NCBI GenBank assembly: GCA_032622095.1
Contig: CP136062.1
Location: 165,376,590 to 165,440,589 of the forward strand
Reading direction: 5' to 3'
DNA: 64,000 nt
Source of the DNA: Siphonodentalium dalli
Taxonomy: Eukaryota > Mollusca > Scaphopoda > Gadilida > Siphonodentaliidae
Under the pieces are notes generated by a model that saw only the letters and a program-made list of their open reading frames with translations, ran no database searches and was not told the DNA's origin. Shown here one piece after another: positions 11,484 through 23,399 of the stretch. The translations under genes and the position numbers were made by a program. Position 1 is the first letter of the stretch; each line of letters starts with the position of its first letter.

Positions 11484-12055
11484 CAGGGTTTGCACTGGAC
11501 TGAAATTTAATTTCGCCAAATATTTTGCTAAATAAAAATATTAAAGGCCAAATCCTTTTAGAAATTGCCAAATGCTATCACTGATAGATTGAATCTTATG
11601 TTTCGACAATCACGTTTAAACGATTTTTAATATCGATAGGAATGCAGTTAGTTCATAATTATTCTCACCACTCTACAATGATAATCATCGAACAATAAAA
11701 TTGTAGAAGACTTGCTTCATCAGAACGGCACAACAAAAGAGGATTAGCTATGTAAACGCCACAACAATAAATACGAGTAATCCCTCCACCTTTCGATACT
11801 AATGCTATCAGATTAACTGCATCTTGATAGAGATGTTAACTTTTCGTTACCATTTCCTAAACATAAACAACTAATACATCGATAATATTGTTAAGAATTT
11901 CCTGAAATGCATGGATTTGATTGACCAATATTTTTCAACTCTCTTGAGTAATTAAAAGTGACTTGCCAAAACTTTTGCCAAATGAAAATATGTTTTGCCA
12001 AATGTAAATTATTTTTGCCAGTGGGAAAATTTGGCAAGTTGCAGTGCGAGCCCTA
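11484..12055. mobile_element. hAT MITE (CAGGG type)
   Basis: 572 bp. Inverted termini CAGGGTTTGCACTG and CAGTGCGAGCCCTA. The 8-bp flanks are TTTATGAT (11476-11483) and TTTATAAT (12056-12063), a target duplication with one mismatch. The interior is AT-rich, with several TTTTGCCAAAT motifs near both ends. No coding capacity. Confidence 0.7.
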
Positions 12056-12063
12056 TTTATAAT

Positions 12064-13331
12064 TCAACCATTATGGCTGCATTTGTATTGATTAAATAAA
12101 CTTCACTAATTCTTCAGGATATGGTCAATCACAACTGATATTCACTATAAATATATCCATATATAAAGGGTTGAAATATATATAGGAGTGGATAGCTCAC
12201 TTTGTTAGTGGGCTGACCTCTGAGCTACAGCTTCAACATATTTGGGGGTATCCATGAGACTTTGTGTCGCCATCTTCATTACCAGTGCCATGAGCATCAC
12301 GAATCGATCATTGATACCATGATCAATTATTTCAGTGACAAAAGAATCTCAGACACGTCAAAAACATACTGGGCACAATTCTCACCTCCCTCCTCTCCAT
12401 AGTGTCATGTCCAGAGATGACACTGCTAGCCACGCATTCGGATTGGGAGTCTATGATTGTTTGTTCAACATATTGTCTGAACATTTCCTAAGGGAACTAC
12501 TCGTCAATGAGTATTTATTGTTGAAAGGGTTAATCGTCACTTGATAATGTTCATTGTTAGAACTTGCGAAACCTCTCAATTTTATTCTCTAAATATCTGG
12601 AAAATAGCCTTGAATTGTTAATTTTGACATTCATGATTGATAATTTGACTTATTTGATATTTGTTCCTACTGAAAAGTGAACGAACGACATATTATCAAG
12701 AGAACTTCTTAAGCTGCAGTATGACTTTGTGCCAATGGCGATTATACCAGAGAATAAAATGTTTCCTACTCAAAATCAGTGCCACAAATACATTTTTCAC
12801 ATTAGATTCAACAGTTTGTTTGTACTTATGCTGAAGTCTATTCTCAGCTTCCAAATCTCTTGGTAATTTTCGTCCAATCATAAGAAACAAGAGCCAAATT
12901 TCAGTGTGAGCACCAGTTACATTGACATACTATCTTCAGGCTGTGAATCTGATCATCCTTAATATGGCTTGAGCTGGGTCTTCAGAAACTCTAATATTTT
13001 CCCCATATTAGGCCACTGCATCTAGCAGGTGTTAAAAATCATAAAATTCATTCCACTATAAATTCTTTTTATACATATCTGGGAAATATTCATGAGTGTT
13101 AGCCATGCTATATAGAGATTATCAGGTTCACACATTAAGCTGGCCAACAATAATGATGCACAATTTGTTTGAAGCTTGAGGCACTGTGGTTGTGGTTCCT
13201 GCACGCTCACTCGGTTTTAGTTTAAATCATTTTGTGTTTCACTGCTAACATATATCCTAATGTATTATTGTCAACCAAGAACACTGTCACTTACTGGAGG
13301 CAACAAATACACATTCAGACTTGTTTCAGTT
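12064..13331 (+). other. intron sequence, little recognisable
   Basis: AT-rich intron. A short segment near 12,190-12,235 (GGATAGCTCACTTTGTTAGT) vaguely recalls a tRNA A-box as found in SINEs, but no B-box or foldable tRNA follows. Otherwise nothing is seen. Confidence 0.35.
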
Positions 13332-13656
13332 TTAACCCTTTCATGACGGGAGCAGTGCTGGTGCAGCATAAACCCTGTGCCAGTGCATTCTCTTATAGAT
13401 TTGAGAGTCTGCCATACAGAGCCTTGCATATATAAGAGAACGTCTCTTATAGATTTGAGAGTCTGCCATACAGAGCCTTGCATATATAACTTTTTTTTAA
13501 GAGAACGTACTGGCGGTCAAGGTAAATATTATTAGGCCAATGCATTCTCTTAATTAATATAAATGCGAGGCTCCTTATGGGAGACCCGCATGTATAAGAG
13601 AGTGCATTGGCACAGTGGTTTCGCAAAATTTCAGGAGGCTCTAATGTCAGGGTTAA
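13332..13656. mobile_element. family T MITE, subfamily T-B
   Basis: TTAA at 13332-13335 and 13653-13656. Termini CCCTTTCATGACGGGAGC and a diverged right end (GAGGCTCTAATGTCAGGG). The left hairpin carries an internal duplication (CTTATAGATTTGAGAGTCTG occurs twice, about 59 bp apart). Confidence 0.75.
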
Positions 13657-14194
13657 TGTCACTTGCTTACAACCATTCTATTGGCCTTTTCAAGTGGGGA
13701 GGAAAAGAATCTGCTAAAATATCATGGTCAAACAAAGATGTTATTTCTTACTAGAGGCAGAATTGAATTTAATTGTGCGTAAAGCCACCATTTAAGGTGA
13801 AACATATACAACACATATGTATAGAACATGATAAATCCTGCATGTAGATTTAAACATTTGTGTTTTATCAAGAATATGCGATTGAGTTGTTTCCAATAAT
13901 ATACCATCATTCATTATATTTATTCCACTTGTATAACATCAGAACATTTTTAACTCTATGTCTGGCTAATTCAGTTTTATAGTGTTGTAAAATTGTTGTT
14001 TTTCTGTATCTAAACCTCATGTTTTCCCCTCTGATATTTAGCACTTTATCGATTGAGGTCAAGAGGTAAGACAAGTTAAATACAGTCAGAATGTGAATGA
14101 ATCTAAATTCTTTCCATCTTCTATTCAAAAAGGACTTGTGTTTTCTGTGGTGTCTTCCAGGCTTCTCGTAGACACTGTGCACATTACTTGGGGT

Positions 14195-14650
14195 CAAGCC
14201 TGATTATAGCGTGTCTGTCATTTGCAGAATGAGGTCCCCAGAAAGTGAATTTAGTAACGCTATCCCGCATAGTGGCCTAGCATCACTATATTCACCCTCT
14301 GGGGACATCATTCTGCTTAGGCCTCATCTTTTCTGGAAAGTATATTCTTTATTATTAAATTTCTATAAAAAATTAGATTCTATTTCATTTTAGTTTGGTT
14401 TGTCTATATCCCTAAATTGAGAAGACAACACATTGCATAATTGAGGTTCCCAATGGGTGTCCATTACAATATTAACCATTTTGGGAACTTCTATCTTAGT
14501 CTATGTCTCCCATAGCAGATGAGGCCATGTAGAATGAGGTCCCCAGAGGGTGAATTTGGTGATGCTAGCCCACTATGTGGGATAGCATCACTAAATTCAC
14601 CCTCTGGGGACCTCATTCTGCAAATGACAGGCACCTTACACTCAGGTCTG
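14195..14650 (+). mobile_element. family P MITE, long (two-hairpin) form
   Basis: About 456 bp. It comprises a left hairpin starting CAAGCCTGATTATAG, an internal segment (TAGGCCTCATCTTTTCTGG ... CCCATAGCAGATGAGGCC) and a right hairpin ending near CAGGTCTG. It shows that the short P copies are one hairpin of a larger two-hairpin element. Confidence 0.7.
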
Positions 14651-14801
14651 TGAGGGGTTCTCATTCACCCACAGTGAACATGAAACTTCCCAACAAAAAT
14701 TGACTTTTCACACTATTTGATTTCTGATGCTGAATGATAAGTCTTGATGTCATTCTCTGTATCTCTACATCTCACAGCCATCACCTACATCTCGCATGTA
14801 C

Positions 14802-15189
14802 TTAACCCTTTCATGACAGGAGCAGTGCTGTGCAGTATTAAAGATCCTGTGCCAGTGCATTCTCTTGTATATGCGAGTCTCCCATATAAGAGAATAATTT
14901 GGCTTAACAATGTTTACCTTGACCGTGTAAGCCAGTGCATTATCTTATATATGCGAGTCTCACATGCATATAAAAGAGAATACAATGATACAGGATTTTT
15001 AATGCTGCACCTGTGCACATCGCATATATTTCGAGAATGAACTGGCTTACAAGGTCAAGGTAAATTATTGTTAGGCCAATGCATTCTCTTATATATGCAA
15101 GGCTTCCTATGGGAGACTCTCATACAAAGAGAATGCATTGGCACAGGGTTTTCGCAAAATTTCAGAAGCGCCAGTCATGGTAGGGTTAA
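14802..15189. mobile_element. family T MITE, subfamily T-B
   Basis: TTAA at 14802-14805 and 15186-15189. CCCTTTCATGACAGGAGC terminus, opposing GCGCCAGTCATGGTAGGG. Longer than other T-B copies because the left half is partly duplicated (two GTGCATT..CTTATATGCGAG hairpin starts). Confidence 0.75.
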
Positions 15190-15276
15190 CATGTGACCAA
15201 GCTTGGTATTTAGAATCTCACAACATTGATGCCTACACCATACATCATCTAAATTATAATCATGTATGGACACAAG

Positions 15277-15499
15277 CAAGCCTTGAAATAGCATGTCTGT
15301 CATTTGCAGAATGAGGTCCCCAGAGGTTGAATTTAGTGATGCTATCCCGCATAGCGGGCTAGCATCACCAAATTCACCCTCTGGGAACCTCATTCTGCTG
15401 AGGTGTAAGCAGAATGAGGTCCCATGCGGGCTAGCATCACCAAATTCACCCTCTGGGGACCTCATTCTGCAAACGACAGACACCCTATTTCAAGGCTTG
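15277..15499. mobile_element. family P palindromic MITE with perfect 8-bp target duplication
   Basis: CAAGCCTTGAAATAG ... CTATTTCAAGGCTTG, flanked by GACACAAG on both sides (15269-15276 and 15500-15507). The right hairpin arm is partly duplicated. The flanking host sequence recurs at about 16,025-16,065 plus 16,459-16,500 without this element, giving a natural empty site. Confidence 0.85.
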
Positions 15500-16065
15500 G
15501 ACACAAGATGTAATCATACATGTGGAAAATACTATTGTGGTAAAACACCATCCTGAGGTTAATTCTCCAGCCCTTTACATAACCATCACTGAGACTTTTG
15601 TCTAATTTCACACTCTTATATCAGAACTGACATTATTTATCATTTTTAGAGCTGGTAGTTTCAATAACTGTTGGACAAGGCCTCTTGATATGGGTATCAG
15701 AAAATTTATTTTCTTCAGAAATGAATGACCTTCATTTATGTGACTGATTCTGATTTTGAATGCTCTTTCCACTGAAATTCACCTCTTACTGACCGGTTCA
15801 ACCAGATTAGACTTACCATATTTAGAATAGTTACATGGTATATGCCATATGGTAGTACTCTTAGGTACCTAATAATAGTGCCAGCATGATTATCAATTTT
15901 GGAAAAAAATTCCAACAATCACTATTATTTGGCATAGTTATTAATTTCAGCCTTAATCCCCACCCATCACTGTTATTAGGCCATCACAATTATTAGGAAC
16001 CTGAGAGTATAAGTCATCTGAGCTACACCATCCATCATCTAAATTCTAATCATGTATGGACACAA
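15500..16065 (+). other. intron sequence with a local segmental duplication
   Basis: The sequence ACACCA.CCATCATCTAAATT to CATGTATGGACACAAG (15,235-15,276) is repeated at 16,025-16,065. Its continuation CATACATGTGGAAAATACTA (about 15,514) is repeated at about 16,458. The rest of the stretch is unremarkable AT-rich intron. Confidence 0.7.
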
Positions 16066-16073
16066 GATCTAGT

Positions 16074-16450
16074 CAGGGGCGCCAGAAGCATCCAAGGGCA
16101 GGGGGGGCAGAGCCTACAAAAAGGGCACTTTTCCGCAAAAAAGGGCATTTTCTCCGCAAACTCGGGAAAATAACCATAAATTCATTGCGGCAAAAATCCC
16201 TATTTTAATGGTATTTGTTGGTTTTTATGGCCGTTTTGTGATAAAATTGACAAAAAATTAATATTCCTTGTGAAATTGGTGGTATTTGGACCAAAAAAGT
16301 CACATTTTGCTATAAAAACACGAGATTAAACACACAAAAAGCATTTTCTGTCTCCAGAAAAAGGGCAAGTCCTGCCCCCACTCCCCCCCCCCTTGGTCAA
16401 GGGCAGGGGGATCAGCTGCCCCCTCTGCCTCCCCTCTTCCGGCGCCCCTG
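16074..16450. mobile_element. hAT MITE (CAGGGGCGCC type) with perfect 8-bp target duplication
   Basis: 377 bp with termini CAGGGGCGCCAGAA and TTCCGGCGCCCCTG. It is flanked by GATCTAGT on both sides (16066-16073 and 16451-16458). Subterminal G-rich (left) and C-rich (right) runs surround an AT-rich centre with AAAAGGGCA motifs. CAGGGGCG ends and an 8-bp duplication are classic hAT. Confidence 0.88.
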
Positions 16451-16922
16451 GATCTAGTCATACATGTGGAAAATACTATTGTCGTAAAACACCATCTCCG
16501 GCTTCAGGAGGTGGAAAGTTTAGACAGACCTACACTGAAAACCACTTGATTGTTAAGCTGAATCTATGCTATCTGAAGACCACAGCCAGCATTTTATATA
16601 GCAATAAAAATGTTAAAAAGATGACTTTTATCATAATTTTATAAGAGCGTTAGTATAAGGTATAAAGTATTATTGGAAATGAATAATTGCCATAAAAAGT
16701 ACATGATCTGAACTAGCAAATGGCTAGAATGACAGTGTAATAGAGAGCAACACTGCATATATACTGTTAAGTACGTTAGTTTGTGCTGGAAAATTGTAAG
16801 CATCCTTAAACATCAAATCACATCATTGAGGATTGAGAAACAAAACTGTGAAAGAACAAAGTGATTATTCCTTAATTTAAGTGAAATGAAATTCTAATTT
16901 TCATTGTTTATGTTCTTTACAG

Positions 16923-17635
16923 GTATACCTGCTTCTGGAAAGGTTCTGGGTCGGAGGGCATCAATGAATACTCCTAAACCACCGCCTCCGGTACGGAGAA
17001 CCGCCTCTATCAGTACCACGGAACCAATTGTACTTCATAAAGTGCGTAATTCTCCTCCGCGTCAGATGGGACCTCCCGCACCAGCTCCGAAGCCGACTGC
17101 TCATCGTCGAACTCAAAGTGAAACAAATAGTGCTGAAAATGGAAATAGTTCTTACGCGGAATTGCAGGCTATTCAACAAAATATTTTGGCTCGGCAGGAA
17201 ATGTATGACCAGCAACAACAGGATAATCCATACGCTTCCCCAGAAATGTTGAACTATGCTCCTGTTCAGGCGACACAAAGTATACCTGAGTCACCACAGT
17301 ATGCCGTTCCTAGTGTAGTGACTAATGTAAATTCTGTGAACAGTGAACATAAAAGTGTTATTCAGGATTTGAACGCCAAATTGTCATTGGGACATCCCCC
17401 ACATGCTGGACTAAAGAAGGCTGAGCCTGCAGAAGATTTACCACTACCCCCGACGGAGGAGGAGTTGCGGGAGATTGAACGGGTATATAGTCAGCCGCAA
17501 AATGTCGGTAATAACACTGGCCAGCCTGCGAGACTCAGTACTGACCCTGCACAAAATGTACAGCAACAACTAGTGACTGAACTGTTACAGGGGCCGCAAC
17601 TCCGGAGAGTTTCTCGAAGTGATTCCGAAGCCTGA
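16923..17635 (+). CDS. MTSS1: MTSS1/MIM-like protein, terminal coding exon with WH2 motif
   Basis: Last coding exon. Acceptor TTCTTTACAG ends at 16922; phase-1 entry completes a Gly codon (STAG-IPASGK). It is open for about 237 residues to TGA at 17633-17635. The order is: a basic proline-rich segment (PKPPPPVRRTASIS), a second proline stretch (PPAPAPKP), Gln/Tyr-rich middle, an acidic LPLPPTEEELREIE segment, then a C-terminal WH2-like motif LVTELLQGPQLRRV (17570-17611). That motif has the WH2 spacing L..xI/L..G..LR.V. In this family a C-terminal WH2 motif binds actin monomers and proline-rich segments recruit SH3 partners; those roles are inferred here. Codon use is even, with no internal breaks. 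The frames on the opposite strand and in +2 are shadows. The WH2 match is seen in sequence but has a Leu at the usual Ile and a Pro after the Gly. Confidence 0.88.
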
Positions 17636-18611
17636 TGCTGAGCGTGTGTGGTTTTCCTGTAATAAATCTCGCCAAGCTCTTTTTGATTTTGCTTGCCGTT
17701 TTTGCATTTTATTTTATATGTTTGTCTGGTGTTACAAACATTCTAACCTATTATTCCGCAATGTCAGATAGCTTTAGCTGTATAGAAGTACACAACAGAA
17801 TTCACCACAATGCCCATTCATACATGATGGGGAAAAAATTGCAGGAATATTGTGAAAACCATAGAACTAACTCCTTGCACAGGCTATTATACACAATTCT
17901 GAAATGTCATACACTGTCTAAAATCAAGATAAACTGGTTCCAAGGCACTAATTTCATAGTTCTCGTTTATGGATGATGGCCGACAGCTACTGCGTTTAAA
18001 TTATCAATATAGGCATATGGCACAAACATGACATTTTATGTCCATACTCAGTACAGACATATAGCAGCGAAGAAATTAAGAATCAATTCTTGGTCTATAA
18101 TGGGTTAATCTCAATCACTGTGTCGGTGACTGTTGAAGGTGGTTGATACCATTTCACTTTGGTGTTTCCATACAGATGCTCGAAGCTATTTGACATTGGG
18201 GATGGGTGCTTTGGAAAACTTATACAGAGATTGAAAGTGCAATATTATATGGATATGTGTTGGTCATGCCTGCATTTTATCACCATGCTACCAAACTTAT
18301 AATTCAGAACCTATTACTTTGATTTGAACACTGGCAGATCATTGTTCTATTTTTATTTTATGATTTTGCAAAAGAGCCCAACTAATCAGAAAATAATATT
18401 AGCATAAACACTCAAAACTGTAATTAAGCTTTGAAATCATTGTTTCAGTGAACAGTGAAGCTAGACTAGGATTGTTCATACTATGTTCACCGACCATTGG
18501 ATAAACAGTTGGATGCAATTATCAGATTTATAACTAAAAATTTAAATGCTCGACTCTCGTCAGACATCTAATTTTGGAAACCGACCTGTCATTCAACACA
18601 ATAGTCATCAC
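17636..18611 (+). other. probable 3' untranslated region / downstream flank of the MTSS-like gene
   Basis: Non-coding sequence after the TGA. An AATAAA lies at 17661 (too close to the stop to be the usual signal). Another, at about 20,310, is followed by GTTGTTTTTTTTT, which would give a UTR of about 2.7 kb carrying T-B and M elements. Which signal is used cannot be told here. A 113-codon ORF starting in the overlapping TGATG is judged to be chance. Confidence 0.4.
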
Positions 18612-18872
18612 TAGTTTACCCTTACATGACTGGAGCTTCCTGAAATTTTGCGAAAACCCTGTGCCAATGCATTCTCTTAGATATGCGAGTCTTCCATAGG
18701 GAGCCTCGCATATGTAAGACAATACATTGGCCTAACAATATTTACATTGACCAGTGTAAGCCAGTGCATTCTCTTATATATGCAAGGCTCCCTATGGGAG
18801 ACTCGCATATATAAGAAAATGCACTGGCACAGGTTCTTTAATGCTGCACCAGTGCAGCTCCCTTCATGACTA
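18612..18872. mobile_element. family T MITE, subfamily T-B, degraded ends
   Basis: Interior with two CATTCTCTTATATATGC hairpins and termini ACATGACTGGAGCTTCCTGA / GTGCAGCTCCCTTCATGAC. The TTAA sites are no longer intact (TTTACCC on the left). Confidence 0.65.
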
Positions 18873-18879
18873 AATTCTC

Positions 18880-19838
18880 GTTGACATTGGGAATGTTCAG
18901 ATAACCTTTTCAACTGGCGTAGCTGTTGCAAGTTTCCTGTCAACAATACAATGGTTAATCGCATTATAATAGTGTTAAGCAAGTGATACCATTTATCACT
19001 AGATAGAACATGAACTAGCCCTTTACATCACATGTGGTATGAGTTTGGTGTTATGAGTTTGGTGGTATGGTAGCCTGTATAAACCATGATTGCAAATACT
19101 GACTCCATCAACAAATGAGAAACAATTAACATGTCTCATGACATTGTGTTTGGTAATCTCATTTAAAGGGACTAAAAGGCCTTCATAGATGGTTCATGTG
19201 AAATAACAGTCTGTTAAAACAACCTACATTTACAAGTACATGAAAAAATATATTAAATTTGGTCTTATTTTAATTATTAATAACTCTCCAATATTAAATG
19301 AGATTTTGCATGTCAAAACCATTGTTATGTAAACATTACTGTTACAGCGGAACTCCCAATAAGAGTCAAAGTTTTGTTCACATAACAATGTTATAAACAT
19401 ACAAAGTTTTTCTATTTCTCAATGTTCTTCTTAGTGGTGATGATTTTACAGACGTTTATATTTTTTTGCACATTTACCCACCGCGAGTGCCTTGGGTCTC
19501 TTTAACAAATGTCATAGACTATTTAATGAGTTGTCATTTGAGTATATAATGTGTCATATATTTGCAGACATGATTGACATGATGGTATAATGCAGGTTTG
19601 GGTGTCCACAAACGTTTAATCGGAGAATTCCGAGGTGACATAGCCTTATTATCCTTTTGACATTCTACATATCTAGCACATCCTAAATACACTGCTTATA
19701 GCTGTATTAAACTAGTATATAGTATCAGCTAAATATGACAATATCAAACCAACATTTTCCGGCTTTGTACAGAAACTATGAAAGCATCCACTTGCATGGC
19801 CACAATGAAGTGTTAACAATAGTGCAGCAAATGAACTA
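18880..19838. other. intergenic, no feature seen
   Basis: AT-rich sequence without recognisable coding or repeat structure. Confidence 0.35.
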
Positions 19839-20053
19839 CAGTAATGCTCTAAGTAATCGACTTCTTAACCACAGCATAATTATAGGTAACTTTTCAGGAT
19901 TTAGTCGGGGAAATATGGCTTGTTGCCATTCATCGGAAAGCTCTCGGGGAGAGCTTTCCGATGAATGGCAACAAGCCATATTTCCGACTAAATCCTGAAA
20001 AGTTACCCATAATTCTGCTGTAGTTAAGAAGTCGACTATTTAGAGCATTATTG
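19839..20053. mobile_element. family M foldback MITE (TA-flanked, pogo/mariner-like)
   Basis: 215-bp foldback beginning CAGTAATGCTCTAA and ending TTAGAGCATTATTG, flanked by TA on both sides. The two arms pair almost to the centre (GAAAGCTCTCGGGGAGAGCT). TA target sites and CAGT ends suit pogo/Tc1-mariner. The 87-codon ORF is arm sequence. Confidence 0.8.
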
Positions 20054-20309
20054 TAGCTATATTTAAAATTTACTTTGCAACATTTTGATTTAATAATGAC
20101 ATGAGTATGCCTTTCTGGATGGCATTAATTAATAACAGCTTTTGAATCGTCAACTTACCAACATGAAATATTTACGTGGTGTCTTTCACTTTCATTCTAC
20201 TTTGTTACAAAACGAATATGGCACAGTTATTCATGAAAAATTACTTTGTTTAGGTTAGTGAACATGGACGTGTGAAAGGATTACTGTCCTTCTTTGTGTT
20301 TCTTTCTTC

Positions 20310-20315
20310 AATAAA
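20310..20315 (+). terminator. candidate polyadenylation signal AATAAA
   Basis: AATAAA followed within 10 bp by GTTGTTTTTTTTT, a plausible U/GU-rich downstream element on the strand of the MTSS-like gene. Distance to the stop codon is about 2.7 kb. Weak evidence without transcripts. Confidence 0.25.
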
Positions 20316-20594
20316 AGTTGTTTTTTTTTAAAGATTCTCATGCAACTCATATTTTTTAATAATTGTTTGGTATTTGAATTGGACCTTGTATTGAATCCAC
20401 AAAACGACAGAATCCATATTCGGCTCTTATTGTTGAATACAACTACAATAGTTGAATTAGGATGTGCTTGACCTGTTGTATGTCTTTAGAACTTGTGATA
20501 AGTTGAGCACATAGAAAAGAAAACATTTTATTCATGGTCGCAATGATCTTAAAGGAGCTTATTTTCAGGAATGTTGGTGAACTCAACATGATAC

Positions 20595-20767
20595 TACCTT
20601 TCATGATGGGAGCTGCGCTCATGCAGCATTAAATACCCTCTGCCAATGCATTTTTTATATTTTTAAGAGTCTCCCAGTGGGAGACTTGCATATATAAGAG
20701 AATGCATTGGCAGAGGGTTTTTTTTTTTTGCCAAAAATTCAGGAAGCTCCTGTCATAAAAGGGTTAA
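20595..20767. mobile_element. family T MITE, subfamily T-B, single-hairpin deletion form
   Basis: CCTTTCATGATGGGAGCTGC on the left and GCTCCTGTCATAAAAGGG plus TTAA (20764-20767) on the right, with only one CCAATGCATT...AATGCATTGG hairpin between. The left TTAA is degraded. Confidence 0.7.
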
Positions 20768-21121
20768 TAATATTAGCATACTTCCAGTTGTTATAATTTG
20801 TTAAAAATCAGAGTGCTACTGTACCTGAAACCTGAAATAAAGTTGACTCTTCCTATTAAATTGAAATATCTTCGCTTAAGTCTGCAGTTATAAATTGTCA
20901 ATTTAAAATTGAATTTAGTCACCGGAGTGGAATACTGTTTCTTAGAAAATTGTTCAGGAAAAGCCATTCTTTTGAATTTTATTTATTTTTAAAACTACTA
21001 GTCACAGAATTTGTGAATTTCTCTAACATGGACATGTATAAGCTATTGTGGTTTATATCATTTAGGAAATGTTTTGAAAAATTTGTATCGCTGTTAAAAC
21101 AAATATATCTGATATACTTGC

Positions 21122-21353
21122 ATAACCCTTCCGTGATGGGAGATTCCTGAAATTTTGCGAAAACACTGTGCCAATGCATTCTCTTATATATGCGAGTCTC
21201 CCATAGGGAGCCTCGCATATATAAGAGAATATATTGGCCTAACTAAATTGACCCTTTAAGTCAGTGCATTCTCCTATATTTGCAAGGCTTCCCATGGGAG
21301 ATTCGCATAGATAAGAGAACGCAGTGGCACAGCTCCCATCATGAAAGTGTTAA
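21122..21353. mobile_element. family T MITE, subfamily T-B
   Basis: Left end ATAACCCTTCCGTGATGGGA, right end CTCCCATCATGAAAGTGTTAA. Two hairpins and the AACTAAATTGACCCTTTAAG spacer. The left TTAA has mutated to ATAA. Confidence 0.7.
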
Positions 21354-22785
21354 ATGGTGGAAATAGCCTGAGAAAAATTGGAGTTGGCTGTCGGAGAGTT
21401 CTGAGAATCAGCTCTGATGAGATCGTTGTGTTCACAGACTCTAGGAACTCATGCGGTGCTGTTGTCTATCTCATCGTAGTTAATATTTTGAAGGCGGACA
21501 GATTAATTTATGTTGATTCTATAGAATAGTTAGTCTGCACTTACTCCATTTTGCTCTGTCTCAAAGGAATATTCATCTTATATATATAAACTGGTTTTTC
21601 TTCTCAGCTCACTATGTACAATTCCTACTTTATCCCACAGGGTTAGAGTGAACGACACACTGGAATGCGTTTTAGCCACCTGTTTAGAAGAAACATAATT
21701 AAATTACAGGAAGCCAAACAATATTGTAGTAGTAATAAATGCGTAATATACAAACATAATGCATGTGAAGCAATTTTTGTGGCACAATAACTGCCTATAT
21801 GATCTCCTGAGTTTGTTAAAAAAAAGGTGGAACGCTTTTCAAAAAGAGTGACCGGCTTCTCCAGCTAATTTATTGAAAAGAAAGTTTAATTCAACGCGCT
21901 TTACATATCCCTGCCACCAAAGATATAGTTCCCCGAATCTTGATTCGGAATTATACCAATCATATTTCTGCAAAAAAAATTTGAACTTCATAATTATGCA
22001 CTAATTTCATCTAAATACTTGCTAATGCCACTGTATAACTTACTTTTGATAAATTATATGCGTTATTGCATAGTAATGTATGCTGATGAAAGTTCTTGCT
22101 ATCAAATATGTTCATGTTTGCAGGATTTTTTTTTTTTATGTCACGCGCCTAGTTAACCCCTTGGGATAAAATACTCCGCTCTTATGACTATGCTTTATTT
22201 CAGTTCATCATTTCAAAAACACCTTGCTCATCTCTTCAATCACACATGTCGTTCAAGCTTCTAATGATACCATTGATATTATATTAGATACTAGTATATA
22301 ACATTGGTAATTGGAAGTTTTAACATGTAGATATATCAAAGTTTGTTTTAATGGCGTATTTACTTGACTTAGTGTGTCGGTACAAATCACAACACTCGCC
22401 TATTCAGATTATGTCAATTAAAATGGACATCTTCCACAAATTATCGCAGACAAACTAAGGACTCCCCTTTTCAAGGTTAAGAAAGAAATTTTTGTCACTC
22501 GCAAACACTTTGAGACCACAGAGATGTGACAAAACAAAAGTCTTGTACACAATAAAATTGGTATAATAAAGATTCAGACTTTGTATGTGGCTTTAAAAAT
22601 GCTGTCAGGCTTTCCTCCAAAGAATGCTGTTTATATAGTTTCCTATAATAAGATTACTAAATTTGAGCATGAAGGACCAAATCTGTGACTTACATACAGC
22701 TGTAAGCTATAGGCTGATATCAATTTTAATACTGTCCAAAATTTAAGAGTGTCACTAAGAAATTATTTGAGTGATAATTGAACTA
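21354..22785. other. intergenic, no feature seen
   Basis: AT-rich. ORFs of about 60 codons only, without family resemblance. Confidence 0.35.
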
Positions 22786-23187
22786 TTAACCCTTTTAGTG
22801 CCAGGGGCCGATCTTATCGGCCCTAATTTATGGTCTGTAAAATCGCCCCTTGGTTGAAATTTTTTGGGTACGCTTAAGCATGTTATAGCGAATTTAAAAA
22901 CAAACTGGATAAAACCTTAGGGGCATGTTATAACTCAAAACTATCACCAAGTATTCATAGTAATAAGTTTGATGCCCATGAAAAACGTAAGATTCCCTGG
23001 CACTAAACCTACAAAATAAGTCTGTTAAAGAATATAAGAAAAAATTGTTAAAATTGTAAATCATTGTAAAAAATAATAACAAATGATGAAAAATTGTTAG
23101 GCCAATGCATTCTCTTATATAAGAGAATGCATTGGCACAGGGTATATGGGTTGATACAAAAATCGGACCTGGCACTGAAAGGGTTAA
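22786..23187. mobile_element. family T MITE, chimeric (T-C ends, T-A/B hairpin inside)
   Basis: TTAA at 22786-22789 and 23184-23187. The termini CCCTTTTAGTGCCAGG / CCTGGCACTGAAAGGG are those of the T-C element at 10238. The interior contains a minimal CCAATGCATTCTCTTATATA hairpin and the ATTGTTAAAATTGTAAATCA-type spacer of T-A. Confidence 0.75.
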
Positions 23188-23399
23188 ATATGTTTATCTT
23201 CCTAGCAAGTTTTATATAGATTCCGGGGTATAAAATACTAAATATGAATCGAGGACACCTGTCTGGAAAAGCTTCTATCAATTATTACCGTAATATAAAT
23301 TTTTATATAGATATTTTCTCATATAACACTAACATTTACCAGGACAGTAAAACAGGCTATTTTAGAACACAACTCTCACGAAAAGGTATCCTCACTGTC

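Noticed and set aside
12190-12240. tRNA-derived SINE head (GATAGCTCA...)
   Set aside because: No B-box and no cloverleaf; similarity limited to about 12 bp.
14211-15556. ORFs with MRSPEGEF..ASLNSPSGDL peptides, also at 2272, 6433, 7146 and 25146
   Set aside because: Translations of the family P palindrome, not proteins.
16961-17278. 105-codon ORF on the minus strand
   Set aside because: Antisense shadow of the terminal MTSS-like exon.
17635-17976. 113-codon ORF starting in the TGATG overlap with the MTSS-like stop, with a hydrophobic N-terminal segment
   Set aside because: Lies in the 3' flank of a spliced gene, has AT-rich chance composition and no family resemblance; stop-start coupling is not expected in an animal mRNA.
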